In this document: in pieces, positions 27,873-36,206 of the stretch
How the letters are laid out: every line of letters begins with the position of its first letter
Position numbering within the stretch: the first letter of the stretch is position 1
Assembly: GCA_009760855.2 (NCBI GenBank)
Contig: WPIO01000102.1
Coordinates: 1,054,001-1,118,000, forward strand
Source: Cristatella mucedo
Lineage: Eukaryota > Bryozoa > Phylactolaemata > Cristatellidae
Direction: 5' to 3'
Length of the DNA stretch: 64,000 bases
Translations under genes and position numbers: made by a program
Notes under the pieces: model-generated
Seen by the model: only the letters and a program-made list of their open reading frames with translations
The model's database searches: none
What the model was told of the DNA's origin: nothing

Positions 27873-28826
27873 TTATCTATTGTTAATATCAACAGAATTG
27901 ATTGTTGATAAATTATTAACCGCAAGGGTCTTAATTTCTGAAGCAGTTCTTACTATCATTCCAGAAAGGGCAGCACCAGGGCCAATTTCTAAAGCCGATT
28001 CACAACCTAGATTTTTTAGCTTCAAGATCGTCTCTCTCCAGCGCACTGCAGAAGTTAATTGCTGCAAAAGTAACCCTCTAATTTGCTCTGGATCCTGCAC
28101 TTCTTCTGCCAAAACATTGCAGATAAACTTGATTTTTGGCGTTTTTATCTCAGTTTTTGCTAGGGCAACAGATAATTCTTCGGCGGCTGCTTCCATCATT
28201 GGGCTGTGAAATGCTCCACTGACCGCCAATTTGATAATTTTTTTAATACCTACAGAGCCACATAGTTCTATGGCTCTATCCAGAGCGGAATTATTGCCGC
28301 TTATTATAACTTGACCAACGGCATTATCGTTTGCTTTTACTAAAATATCTTCTCCCTTGGCTAGAGATATTAATTGATCCATTTGCTCCATTGTGGCACC
28401 AATTACGGCTGCCATTCCACCATTTTTAGAAGCTTTGGCCATTGCCTTTCCTCTTGCAGAAAGCAGCTTTGCAGTATCGTATAGGTTGATTGATCCAGCC
28501 AGACATAATGCTGTATATTCGCCCAAAGAATGACCAGCAACATAAGAAGCCCAATCCGCAATAGCTCCAATTCTATCTTGCAAAACCTGTGCTATTGCAA
28601 CAGAAGTTGCCATAATTGCAGGTTGAGCTTTTTCTGTATCTTGTAAGGCTAAAGCATCGTTTCCAAAAATAATTTTTGTTATATCGTAGCCCAAAGCGTC
28701 ATTTACCTCCCCAAACAATAAACGTACTTTTGGCTCAGATTCATATAATTCTTTGCCCATATTTAAAGTTTGCGAGCCTTGTCCTGGAAAAATTGCCGCA
28801 GTGTTTTTTGGGTTAAGGATGAGCAT
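27873..28826 (-). CDS. fabD: malonyl-CoA-acyl carrier protein transacylase
   Basis: Loads malonyl groups on acyl carrier protein for fatty acid synthesis. N-terminal FPGQGSQ, catalytic serine in GHSLGEYTAL, the active-site His in SGAFHSPMM and NVLAEEVQDP typical of the C-terminal half. 317 residues, normal. The other fab genes are not adjacent. The 748-codon gene follows on the same strand. Confidence 0.95.
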   Translation of the reverse strand: MLILNPKNTAAIFPGQGSQTLNMGKELYESEPKVRLLFGEVNDALGYDITKIIFGNDALALQDTEKAQPAIMATSVAIAQVLQDRIGAIADWASYVAGHSLGEYTALCLAGSINLYDTAKLLSARGKAMAKASKNGGMAAVIGATMEQMDQLISLAKGEDILVKANDNAVGQVIISGNNSALDRAIELCGSVGIKKIIKLAVSGAFHSPMMEAAAEELSVALAKTEIKTPKIKFICNVLAEEVQDPEQIRGLLLQQLTSAVRWRETILKLKNLGCESALEIGPGAALSGMIVRTASEIKTLAVNNLSTINSVDINNR

Positions 28827-28902
28827 ATTTGAAGTTATTATGGATTTTGATAACGCACATGGATAGAAAATAAATTTTAAAAATACAAGATAATTTTATT
28901 TA

Positions 28903-29241
28903 TTGATCCGAATTTGTTGTGGTAGATTTGAATTCAAGTATATAATTAGTGCTTGTATCAAGGCTTTTATGCAGCTCTTTCATGGAATTTTCATGTGGCT
29001 TGTGCAATTTATTTTTATTTCTGATTGTGCAATATTTCTAATTTGTCAAGAAATTACGCAGAAGAAAATTTATTTGTGCTTTCTGTGTTTATGCGGCACC
29101 ATAATTTCACCTTTGTTTGTATTTTTTTGCCAGATTTGTCAGTTTTTTTATAGTGGCATATTGCTTATTTCAAAATTATTTTTATATAACAAACCAGTTA
29201 AGATTGTGTTTAGATTTTATATTAAGAGCAGATATTTTTAA
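28903..29241 (+). CDS. hydrophobic open frame, doubtful
   Basis: 112 codons rich in Phe, Cys and Ile with several membrane-like stretches, starting at TTG and overlapping the end of lysS on the other strand. No family recognised. It fills the 395-bp gap between the fabD start and lysS end, but a chance frame in AT-rich DNA is equally likely. Confidence 0.2.
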   Translation: MIRICCGRFEFKYIISACIKAFMQLFHGIFMWLVQFIFISDCAIFLICQEITQKKIYLCFLCLCGTIISPLFVFFCQICQFFYSGILLISKLFLYNKPVKIVFRFYIKSRYF

Positions 29242-30823
29242 TTAACAGCATGCTGCGTTCTAGTCCCATTAGGGCAAATAAGGAGTCCAATTTTGGGCCA
29301 CTTTCTGTTCCAATAAGTATTTGATAGAGTTTTTTATAGCCCTCTTTTTTATCAGATGCTATAGTTTCTGCTATGTGATTTATGATATTACTTTCGCCAA
29401 TTTCTGCGGTATCGTGCATTTTAGAAAGTGCGGTTATAAGTGCCAATAATGCTTCTTTTTCCTGAGGATTTGGTTTGTGATAATTTTTATTTGGCTCCAC
29501 ATAATCAATATAATAATTCCAAGCACCAAGAGTAAGTCTATCTTGCATTGCTGAAGTTTGTGGCTTCCATTCTAAATTGTATTTTAGAAGGAAATGCCAT
29601 ACATCATGCACATCTTCTGGGTTGCATGCAGCGGCTAGATTAATTAAAAGTGAATGTCTGGCAAAAGGCTTTAGCGGATATTGCGAGGTCAAATTTGGCA
29701 GAGCACTGCGAACATACCAAATGGGATTTGCAACATCGGCATCATCTGTAAATTTTTCAGCAAAAGACTGATATTCATCTGTGGTTTTTGGAATAATTTC
29801 GAAAGAAAGTTTTTTGGCGGTTCGCGGTTTAATATACATATAATAAGCCAAACTTTCTGGACAAGAATATCTGAGCCATTGATCTATAGTGAGGCCGTTG
29901 CCTTTCGATTTGGAAATTTTTTTACCCTCTTCATCCAAAAACAGTTCATAAAAAAAGTTGATTGGTGGCTCTTTGCCAAGTGTTGTGCAAATTGATCTAT
30001 AGATTGGCTCATTTGGATAGTGATCTTTTCCATAAATTTCATAGTCCACATCTAGTGCTGCCCAACGCATTCCAAAATCACACTTCCACTGCAACTTACA
30101 TCCTCCATCTAAAAAACTAATTTCCTTTAATTTATCATTTGTTATATAGGTAATAGTGCAATCATTAGAATCTATATTTTGCACTCCCTCCGCTAAAATT
30201 GCACCAGTATCTGGGTCTACAGGCATAAATGGACTGTAGGTTTCCTGTCGTTCTGCACCCAGTGTTGGCAGCATTATATCCAATAATTGCCGCTCTTTTT
30301 CCGCGGCTATTTTAAGGTATTTGTTAAAGGTGCCTTTTTTATATTCTTCCGTAGCGCTGTAAAATTCGTATTGAAAGTTAAAATTATCCAAAAATGCTCT
30401 CAACCTAGAGTTCATGTTGTGTCCATAGCTTTCATGGATTCCAAAGGGATCAGGAATTGAGGTTAGTGGTAATCCAATATATTGCTTCAGTTGTTCTGGA
30501 TTTGGCACATTCTCTGGTATTTTGCGCATACCATCAAAATCATCAGAAAAAACAAATAATTTGCTAGTAATTATTTCTTCTATTGTGCCTTTATCGTAAA
30601 GATATTTAACCATTTCATCAAATGCAAAGCGAACAAAACTAGTTCGCACAACTTCTCCAAATGTTCCTATGTGAGGTAATCCAGAGGGACCATATCCCGT
30701 TTCAAATAGTACAAATCCTTTATTTGGCTTCGAGTATTTAATCTTCTCCAATACTTTTTTTGCCTCCAATATTGGCCAAGATGAATCTTCGCTTTCGTAA
30801 AATTTTTTGCCAGTTGCACTCAT
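29222..30823 (-). CDS. lysS: lysyl-tRNA synthetase, class I
   Basis: Charges tRNA-Lys. It is the class I enzyme found in archaea, spirochaetes and part of the Alphaproteobacteria including Rickettsiales, and not the class II LysRS of most bacteria (established). The HIGH-type motif is PSGLPHIGTFGE, and the KMSKS-type motif is KISKSKGNG. The rest is the expected helical anticodon-binding part. 533 residues, normal. This gene is one of the best lineage clues in the window. Confidence 0.95.
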   Translation of the reverse strand: MSATGKKFYESEDSSWPILEAKKVLEKIKYSKPNKGFVLFETGYGPSGLPHIGTFGEVVRTSFVRFAFDEMVKYLYDKGTIEEIITSKLFVFSDDFDGMRKIPENVPNPEQLKQYIGLPLTSIPDPFGIHESYGHNMNSRLRAFLDNFNFQYEFYSATEEYKKGTFNKYLKIAAEKERQLLDIMLPTLGAERQETYSPFMPVDPDTGAILAEGVQNIDSNDCTITYITNDKLKEISFLDGGCKLQWKCDFGMRWAALDVDYEIYGKDHYPNEPIYRSICTTLGKEPPINFFYELFLDEEGKKISKSKGNGLTIDQWLRYSCPESLAYYMYIKPRTAKKLSFEIIPKTTDEYQSFAEKFTDDADVANPIWYVRSALPNLTSQYPLKPFARHSLLINLAAACNPEDVHDVWHFLLKYNLEWKPQTSAMQDRLTLGAWNYYIDYVEPNKNYHKPNPQEKEALLALITALSKMHDTAEIGESNIINHIAETIASDKKEGYKKLYQILIGTESGPKLDSLFALMGLERSMLLIKNICS

Positions 30824-30978
30824 AGTATTAACAGATTTATTTGCTTTTTGAATGAAATGGTTTTTATTATTATCAATCTAATAATTATGATTTTAATCAT
30901 TTAGGGATGGTGATAATTTTTGCCAAATAAGTGATAATGGATTTGAATTGATGTGCCTTCTGTGGCAATTTATATAAG

Positions 30979-32754
30979 TTATTTATATTTTATGGCTATA
31001 TTATAGATTGCATCGCTATCTATTTTTGCTTGTTTTTTTAAACTCGATATTTCTCCATGATGCCAGAAAAAATCTCCATGATTTAGGGCGAAAAAATCTC
31101 CGCCGTACTTTATTTGTAGCAAGAATTCTGCAATTGTTGTGCCAAATCCACCTTCATTTCCATCTTCTATTAATATAATACATTTATGATTGCTTGCAAT
31201 TTTGGAGATTGTTTTTTTGTCGAAAGGTTTGATAAAAATTACGCTAATGATTGTTGGATTTATGCTGTGTCTTGCTAGTTGATTTTTTGCCTTTTCAGCT
31301 TCATCCATTAAAGATCCACAGCAGATGATAGCTATATTTTTGCCGCGATTAATAATTTTGCTTTTGCCAATTTCTAGCGGAGTAATTGCAATTATATCGA
31401 GAATTTCATTCTCTTTTAGATTGTATGATTTTGGATATCTAACCGCAGAAGGCCGATCTTCTATTAGCCATGCAGTTTTTATGCAGGCCGCCATTTCTTC
31501 TGCATTTGCAGGTGCCATTATCACAATATTGGGAATTATTTGCAAGAATCCTATATCAAATACTCCATGGTGCGTTGGGCCATCGCGACCAACAAATCCG
31601 CCCCTATCAATCATAAATCTGACTGGTAATTTTTGCACTGCAACATCGTGAATAATTTGATCATAACCTCTTTGCAGAAAGGTTGAATAAATTGCACAAA
31701 ATGGTTTCATGTTAGCCACAGCAAGACCTGCTGAAAAAGTTATTGCATGCTGCTCGGCTATGCCAACATCAAAAACACGATCGGGAAAAGTTGTGGCTAA
31801 GTTTGAGAGCCCTGTTCCATCCGGCATGGCCGCCGTTATTGCTTGCACCATTGGGTCTTGTGTCATTATTTCTTGCAGTGTCTGATGAAGTATCGAGCTG
31901 GAGTTGGTGGTATTTGTATTATCTGCAGTTGGAATGGGTGCACCGTGCCACTTTCTGGGGTTTTCTTCTGCCGCTTCATGACCCTTTCCTTTTTTGGTGT
32001 TAATGTGCAGTATTATAGGCTTGGATGTGGTAAGTGATTTAATGTAATTTAGAGCATAAATTATGTTTTCCAGGTTGTGTCCATCGATGATGCCTATATA
32101 GTCCAATCCTAAATTTGTAAAGAAATTATTTGTTGCTGAGATTGATATTTGTTCTTTTTCTAATGGGGTTTGCATTCTTAATAGTCTAAGATGATTGTGC
32201 AGGCCGCCAACTGAAGGCGCCATAGACATGCCGTTGTCATTTAAAATAATTATAACTTTGCCGCAATTTGCAGTTGAAATATAGTTTAGTCCCTCAAAAG
32301 CCATTCCAGCCTCCATTGCTCCATCGCCAATGATGCTTATTATTTCATGATCAAGGCTTTGTCCCTGACGTGCAATTGCCATGCCAGCTGCAACAGATAT
32401 CGCGGTAGAAGAGTGCCCCGCACCAAAAACATCATGAGGGCTTTCCTCTCGATAGCAAAATGATGAAATTCCTCCCTCAAGACCCATTGTGTGATATGTA
32501 TTCAACCTATCAGTGATGATTTTATGTGCATGAGCTTGATGTCCTATATCCCAGATTATTTTATCTTTTGGAGAGTTGAAAACATGAAAAAGAGCAACCG
32601 TTAGCTCTACAACTCCAAGTGGAGAGGCAAAGTGTCCGCCATTTTTTATGGCCCGATTGGTAATTATTTCACGTATTTCCTCACAAATATTCAGTAACTC
32701 ATCTATGGAAAGTTGTTGAATTTCTTGCGGTAGTTTTAAATTTTTTAGAGCCAT
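30979..32754 (-). CDS. dxs: 1-deoxy-D-xylulose-5-phosphate synthase
   Basis: First step of the MEP isoprenoid pathway: pyruvate plus glyceraldehyde-3-phosphate, thiamine diphosphate dependent. GHQAHAHKIITDR, the thiamine motif GDGAMEAGMAFEGLN...NDNGMS, the catalytic DVGIAEQHA region and RGGFVGRDGPTHHG are all present. 591 residues, slightly short at the ends but with all motifs. It starts 17 bp after the 380-codon gene on the same strand, so the two are probably one transcript. Confidence 0.95.
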   Translation of the reverse strand: MALKNLKLPQEIQQLSIDELLNICEEIREIITNRAIKNGGHFASPLGVVELTVALFHVFNSPKDKIIWDIGHQAHAHKIITDRLNTYHTMGLEGGISSFCYREESPHDVFGAGHSSTAISVAAGMAIARQGQSLDHEIISIIGDGAMEAGMAFEGLNYISTANCGKVIIILNDNGMSMAPSVGGLHNHLRLLRMQTPLEKEQISISATNNFFTNLGLDYIGIIDGHNLENIIYALNYIKSLTTSKPIILHINTKKGKGHEAAEENPRKWHGAPIPTADNTNTTNSSSILHQTLQEIMTQDPMVQAITAAMPDGTGLSNLATTFPDRVFDVGIAEQHAITFSAGLAVANMKPFCAIYSTFLQRGYDQIIHDVAVQKLPVRFMIDRGGFVGRDGPTHHGVFDIGFLQIIPNIVIMAPANAEEMAACIKTAWLIEDRPSAVRYPKSYNLKENEILDIIAITPLEIGKSKIINRGKNIAIICCGSLMDEAEKAKNQLARHSINPTIISVIFIKPFDKKTISKIASNHKCIILIEDGNEGGFGTTIAEFLLQIKYGGDFFALNHGDFFWHHGEISSLKKQAKIDSDAIYNIAIKYK

Positions 32755-32771
32755 TGTTTGCTCTTATAATA

Positions 32772-33914
32772 CTATATTGCACCCAGCTCTAACAGAATAG
32801 CCCTTGCTCTTGCTATTAACAATTCCGCTGCTGAGTTTTGCAAATCTGTTATTGATTGACTGAATCTTGCTTCGCTTTTTTCAGAAGAAAAATCTTGCTG
32901 TGATTGTGTTTTCTTTTTCGGATAATTGCGTAGAATGAAGACATTTTCTGCCATGAGCTGAGATTCTGCGTATTGCTGGTCTAGATATTTTTCTTGCTCT
33001 AATGCTGATTCTTGTTCTGGCGTGTTGTGGTTTTGTAAGGCATTTTCACGTACAGTTTGCAACGCATCTTGTGGTTTTAATTGGTATCTTTTTTCTTCTT
33101 CCAAAAAATTATCTTCCAGAGTAGATTGATAGCTTGTTTGCTCTGTTTCATCACTTGATATTTCGTCATTCAAGAAAAATTCTTCATTTGCATTTAAGCC
33201 TTCTGCAGATTTTTCGGCAAAAAACTGATTTTCTGTTAGGTTGCAGGCGAAGGATTCATTTTCATTGAAGCAATTTTCTTGTGAATATTTATCTTGCTTG
33301 GCTTGGCAGCTTGTGCTTGAAAAATCTAATATTTCGCATCCCATTGTTTGTATCTGAGAGTTGTATTGATCTGTTTCTGCTCTTTTAGTACATGATCCTC
33401 CATTAGAAAAGCACTGACATTGTTCTCCATTTTTGCACTGACAGCCGCCAGAACAGAAACTGTTTTTTTCTTGTAAGTCTTGCAATTCCCACAATTCTTG
33501 CCATATTTTATTGTTTTGCTTTTTTCTAAAATCGCTCAATTTATATCCTTCTGCATTGTTATTTTCTGTTTGCATATATTTGGTTGCTGGTGTTAGCTGT
33601 TCTGCTTCGGAAATTTCTGCTGTTTCGCGAATTTTTCTAATACTATTTGCACTGATATTTGCCAAATTTTTACTCCTTTCCATAGATTCTAGAGCCGTAA
33701 ATTCTTCCTTTTGTTTTGCTGGCAGATTTGCAATGGCACTAAGATTTGCCCTAAATTGTTCTTTTGCCCACTGATTTTGCACTTGTGAGATTTTTACAAC
33801 TTTGTTTTCTCTTTGGAATTGTCGCCAATTTCCCAGCCATTCATTTTCTTTATCTATGGTTTTTTTTGCAATTATTGGCAAAAGAGGTTCATATTCGGCA
33901 AATTCTGCAGTCAT
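32772..33914 (-). CDS. Glu/Gln-rich protein with a Cys cluster, unrecognised
   Basis: A 380-residue very polar protein (Glu, Gln, Asn, Ser), probably largely helical or unstructured. A compact cluster at about residues 153-175 has seven Cys with CxCxxxxxCxC spacing (SGGCQCKN, EQCQCFSN), like small metal-binding knuckles. More Cys follow (SSTSCQAKQ, ENCFNENESFACNL). The C-terminus has a helical Ala/Leu end (AAELLIARARAILLELGAI). No signal peptide or membrane segment. It precedes dxs by 17 bp, but a role in isoprenoid synthesis is not implied. Function unknown. Confidence 0.65.
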   Translation of the reverse strand: MTAEFAEYEPLLPIIAKKTIDKENEWLGNWRQFQRENKVVKISQVQNQWAKEQFRANLSAIANLPAKQKEEFTALESMERSKNLANISANSIRKIRETAEISEAEQLTPATKYMQTENNNAEGYKLSDFRKKQNNKIWQELWELQDLQEKNSFCSGGCQCKNGEQCQCFSNGGSCTKRAETDQYNSQIQTMGCEILDFSSTSCQAKQDKYSQENCFNENESFACNLTENQFFAEKSAEGLNANEEFFLNDEISSDETEQTSYQSTLEDNFLEEEKRYQLKPQDALQTVRENALQNHNTPEQESALEQEKYLDQQYAESQLMAENVFILRNYPKKKTQSQQDFSSEKSEARFSQSITDLQNSAAELLIARARAILLELGAI

Positions 33915-34008
33915 ATCGGAGGTAAATAAATAATTTTGGATAGTTTACAATATTCTATATTATCTCACTTTAATAAAGATGTAAAGTTTATAATGTCAAG
34001 AATTACAA

Positions 34009-35424
34009 TTAATAGACATTAATATCAACTTTGCCATATTGTGCACCCTGTAGTTTGTTTTTTTGATTTCGCGTTTGAATAAGGTACATAGCTAGCGATC
34101 TGGCGTCTTTTTCATTACCGGGAAAAGGTGGCATATAGGCCTGAACATCGTGTACGTTGAGGGTGTATTGCGTTATATCTTCCGGATTCCAGTTACCGCT
34201 GCCTAATAATTTTGTAAATTTTCCTATAATTCCATTGATTCCATGGTGTGTGTGGCAGCGGCTGCAGGCAATAAGGAATATGTTTTTGCCATCCCCAACT
34301 GATTTAAATATTTCCTCATCAGTTATTCCACCTTTCTCTTCATCAGAAAGAGACTGATAGTAGGTTGCGTGAGCCAAAATACCGTCTTTTTTAATAAGGG
34401 GATAGTCTCCAACTCTGAAGGTATTTGCATACATATACTTCCCTATTATATAGGGTTTTCTTATGAATTCTCTGACTCTTTCAAAGTGACCAGTTAGCCA
34501 CACAACTGTTATAAGTGGTATTAAGGCCAATGGTGTTGGAATGATTTTTGGGGCTAAAATTGCTACCTGCCCCCATATCAAGAATAATATAGTAGATCCC
34601 AAAATTATCATTAACAACATCTGGCTCCAGTCTGTAAAGGCACCCGTTAATAGCGCTAGAGGAATTTGCTCTGCCATTGCGGCAGGAACTCTGCAATAAT
34701 ACCAATAGCCACCAACTAAAGTTATCGGAGCCCAAAAAATAAGCCAAAGCCCTATTCCTCTCATCACTCTGGCTCTCAAATCAAGATCTTTTTTCGTGAA
34801 CAATAAAACCAAAAAGCTAGCTATGGATCCAGCTTCTATCATTGCCAATCCAGTTCTAAAGGAAAGTTGTGGTAAATATAGATTATTGAAAATGCCGCTT
34901 AGCAATGTTTTATCGGATAGCCAGCTGCTTGGATCCATCATGAAGGCCAGAATTGCTACAATTACCGCCATTGTTATCCAAGAGAAAAAAGCCAAAGAGT
35001 AGCCAAGATAGATATGTCGGAGCTTTTTTCTCTCATCGTTTTCGCATTTTTTCCAGCTTAAAAAATACCACAAAATCAAGCAAACTTCTGTAACAAATAT
35101 AATCCATTCAAAAAACCATGCCCAGAAAAAAACTCTAATAAGGCTTGCAATGGAATAGGGGTTAACTAAAGCGGCAGAAAACCACACACCAACGCCAGTT
35201 AAGGCACCAACCGTTGTTGTTATGGCAAATGATACAAACATCATTTTATATGCCAAATTGTCTAGCTTTTTATTCTTTTTTTTAAAGGCATAAAGCTCCA
35301 TAGTTGCTATTAATGGTATAAAACCAACAGCCAGACCATGATTTATAATAACGTGCAATATTGCTATTACCGCAATTAGCATTCTATTGCCAAAAAAATC
35401 CAGATGAAAAATAGGAAAATCCAT
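34009..35424 (-). CDS. cytochrome bd-oxidase-like subunit I fused to a cytochrome c domain
   Basis: A 471-residue inner-membrane protein. Residues 1-330 hold about nine helices and resemble CydA (ILHVIINHGLAVGF with a possible haem-ligand His, FEWIIFVTEVCLILWYFLSW, QLSFRTGLAMIEAG, RVPAAMAEQIP). After a linker, residues about 375-460 form a class I cytochrome c: CSRCHTH for covalent haem and YMPPFPG for the axial Met. Such CydA-cytochrome c fusions exist in the wider bd superfamily, where electrons may come from or go to cytochrome c instead of quinol (family knowledge). The neighbour is a four-helix unknown and not CydB. Substrate and direction are not known; periplasmic placement of the c domain is inferred. 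Confidence 0.75.
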   Translation of the reverse strand: MDFPIFHLDFFGNRMLIAVIAILHVIINHGLAVGFIPLIATMELYAFKKKNKKLDNLAYKMMFVSFAITTTVGALTGVGVWFSAALVNPYSIASLIRVFFWAWFFEWIIFVTEVCLILWYFLSWKKCENDERKKLRHIYLGYSLAFFSWITMAVIVAILAFMMDPSSWLSDKTLLSGIFNNLYLPQLSFRTGLAMIEAGSIASFLVLLFTKKDLDLRARVMRGIGLWLIFWAPITLVGGYWYYCRVPAAMAEQIPLALLTGAFTDWSQMLLMIILGSTILFLIWGQVAILAPKIIPTPLALIPLITVVWLTGHFERVREFIRKPYIIGKYMYANTFRVGDYPLIKKDGILAHATYYQSLSDEEKGGITDEEIFKSVGDGKNIFLIACSRCHTHHGINGIIGKFTKLLGSGNWNPEDITQYTLNVHDVQAYMPPFPGNEKDARSLAMYLIQTRNQKNKLQGAQYGKVDINVY

Positions 35425-35437
35425 AATTATTGGCCAG

Positions 35438-35941
35438 TTAATTTTCTAAAAAGTCTAATATTTTTTCACAGTTTGTTTTGGCGGAAATGGAGGCCAAAAT
35501 TGCCATTTGTGAGGCAATAGTTATTGTGGCAATCCAGTAGTAATTTCCTTCTGCCTTGCCCATTAACAACAAAAAAGATGTTAGAATAATTAAAATTAAA
35601 GCAACTGTAGCGGGAATGATTAGCAGTAAAAACTTATATAAATTTTCAATATCAGATATATTCATTTTTTTTACAATAGAGTAATAAGTATCCAAAATTG
35701 CAAGGGTAAGATTTTTATGCTCTTTAGATTGTGAGTTTTTACGATATGCAGCCAACAGAATATGTATTTTTGTATATCCAACTATAATCAAAGAACCTAT
35801 CACGGCAGTTATTGCCAATAAAGAAGAGCTGCCAAACCAGCCAACCAAAATCATCATAACAAAAGTGTTAAGAGTGGCGAGTCTGGAGTTTTTTATTTCA
35901 AGCCAGCCAATTGTTGCCGCCGCTGTTGCTAGTTTTGTCAT
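35438..35941 (-). CDS. four-helix membrane protein, probable partner of the bd-like subunit
   Basis: A 167-residue protein with hydrophobic segments at roughly residues 25-60 (two) and 100-155 (two), with short charged parts between. No family recognised; it is far too short for CydB. It lies 13 bp upstream of the bd-like gene on the same strand, so they are co-transcribed, and it may be its membrane partner or an assembly factor. That is inference from position only. Confidence 0.6.
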   Translation of the reverse strand: MTKLATAAATIGWLEIKNSRLATLNTFVMMILVGWFGSSSLLAITAVIGSLIIVGYTKIHILLAAYRKNSQSKEHKNLTLAILDTYYSIVKKMNISDIENLYKFLLLIIPATVALILIILTSFLLLMGKAEGNYYWIATITIASQMAILASISAKTNCEKILDFLEN

Positions 35942-36016
35942 AATTCAAAAAATTATTTCTTTATAATGCAAAAAAGTGCTTAAATTTGATTCAGTTAATT
36001 TTTATTGTCAACAGGC

Positions 36017-36022
36017 TATAAT
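36017..36022 (+). promoter_or_regulatory. candidate -10 for gyrA
   Basis: A perfect TATAAT with a TTAATT hexamer 16 bp upstream, 185 bp before the gyrA ATG, in the divergent gap between the bd-like operon and gyrA. Confidence 0.35.
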
Positions 36023-36206
36023 TAAAGTTTTTACTAATTAGATTTTATTCGCGAAATTAAAGGATATTTTTTTTAGTGCATTTTTATTGATAAAAATTAT
36101 TGCTTTTTATGGTAAAGCTTTTCTGAAGTACGACTGTATTGATCATCTCTGCGGCTTTGCTGCTGTTCGTGGTTGTGTAATTTTCTTATTTAATCAATTA
36201 TTGTTG

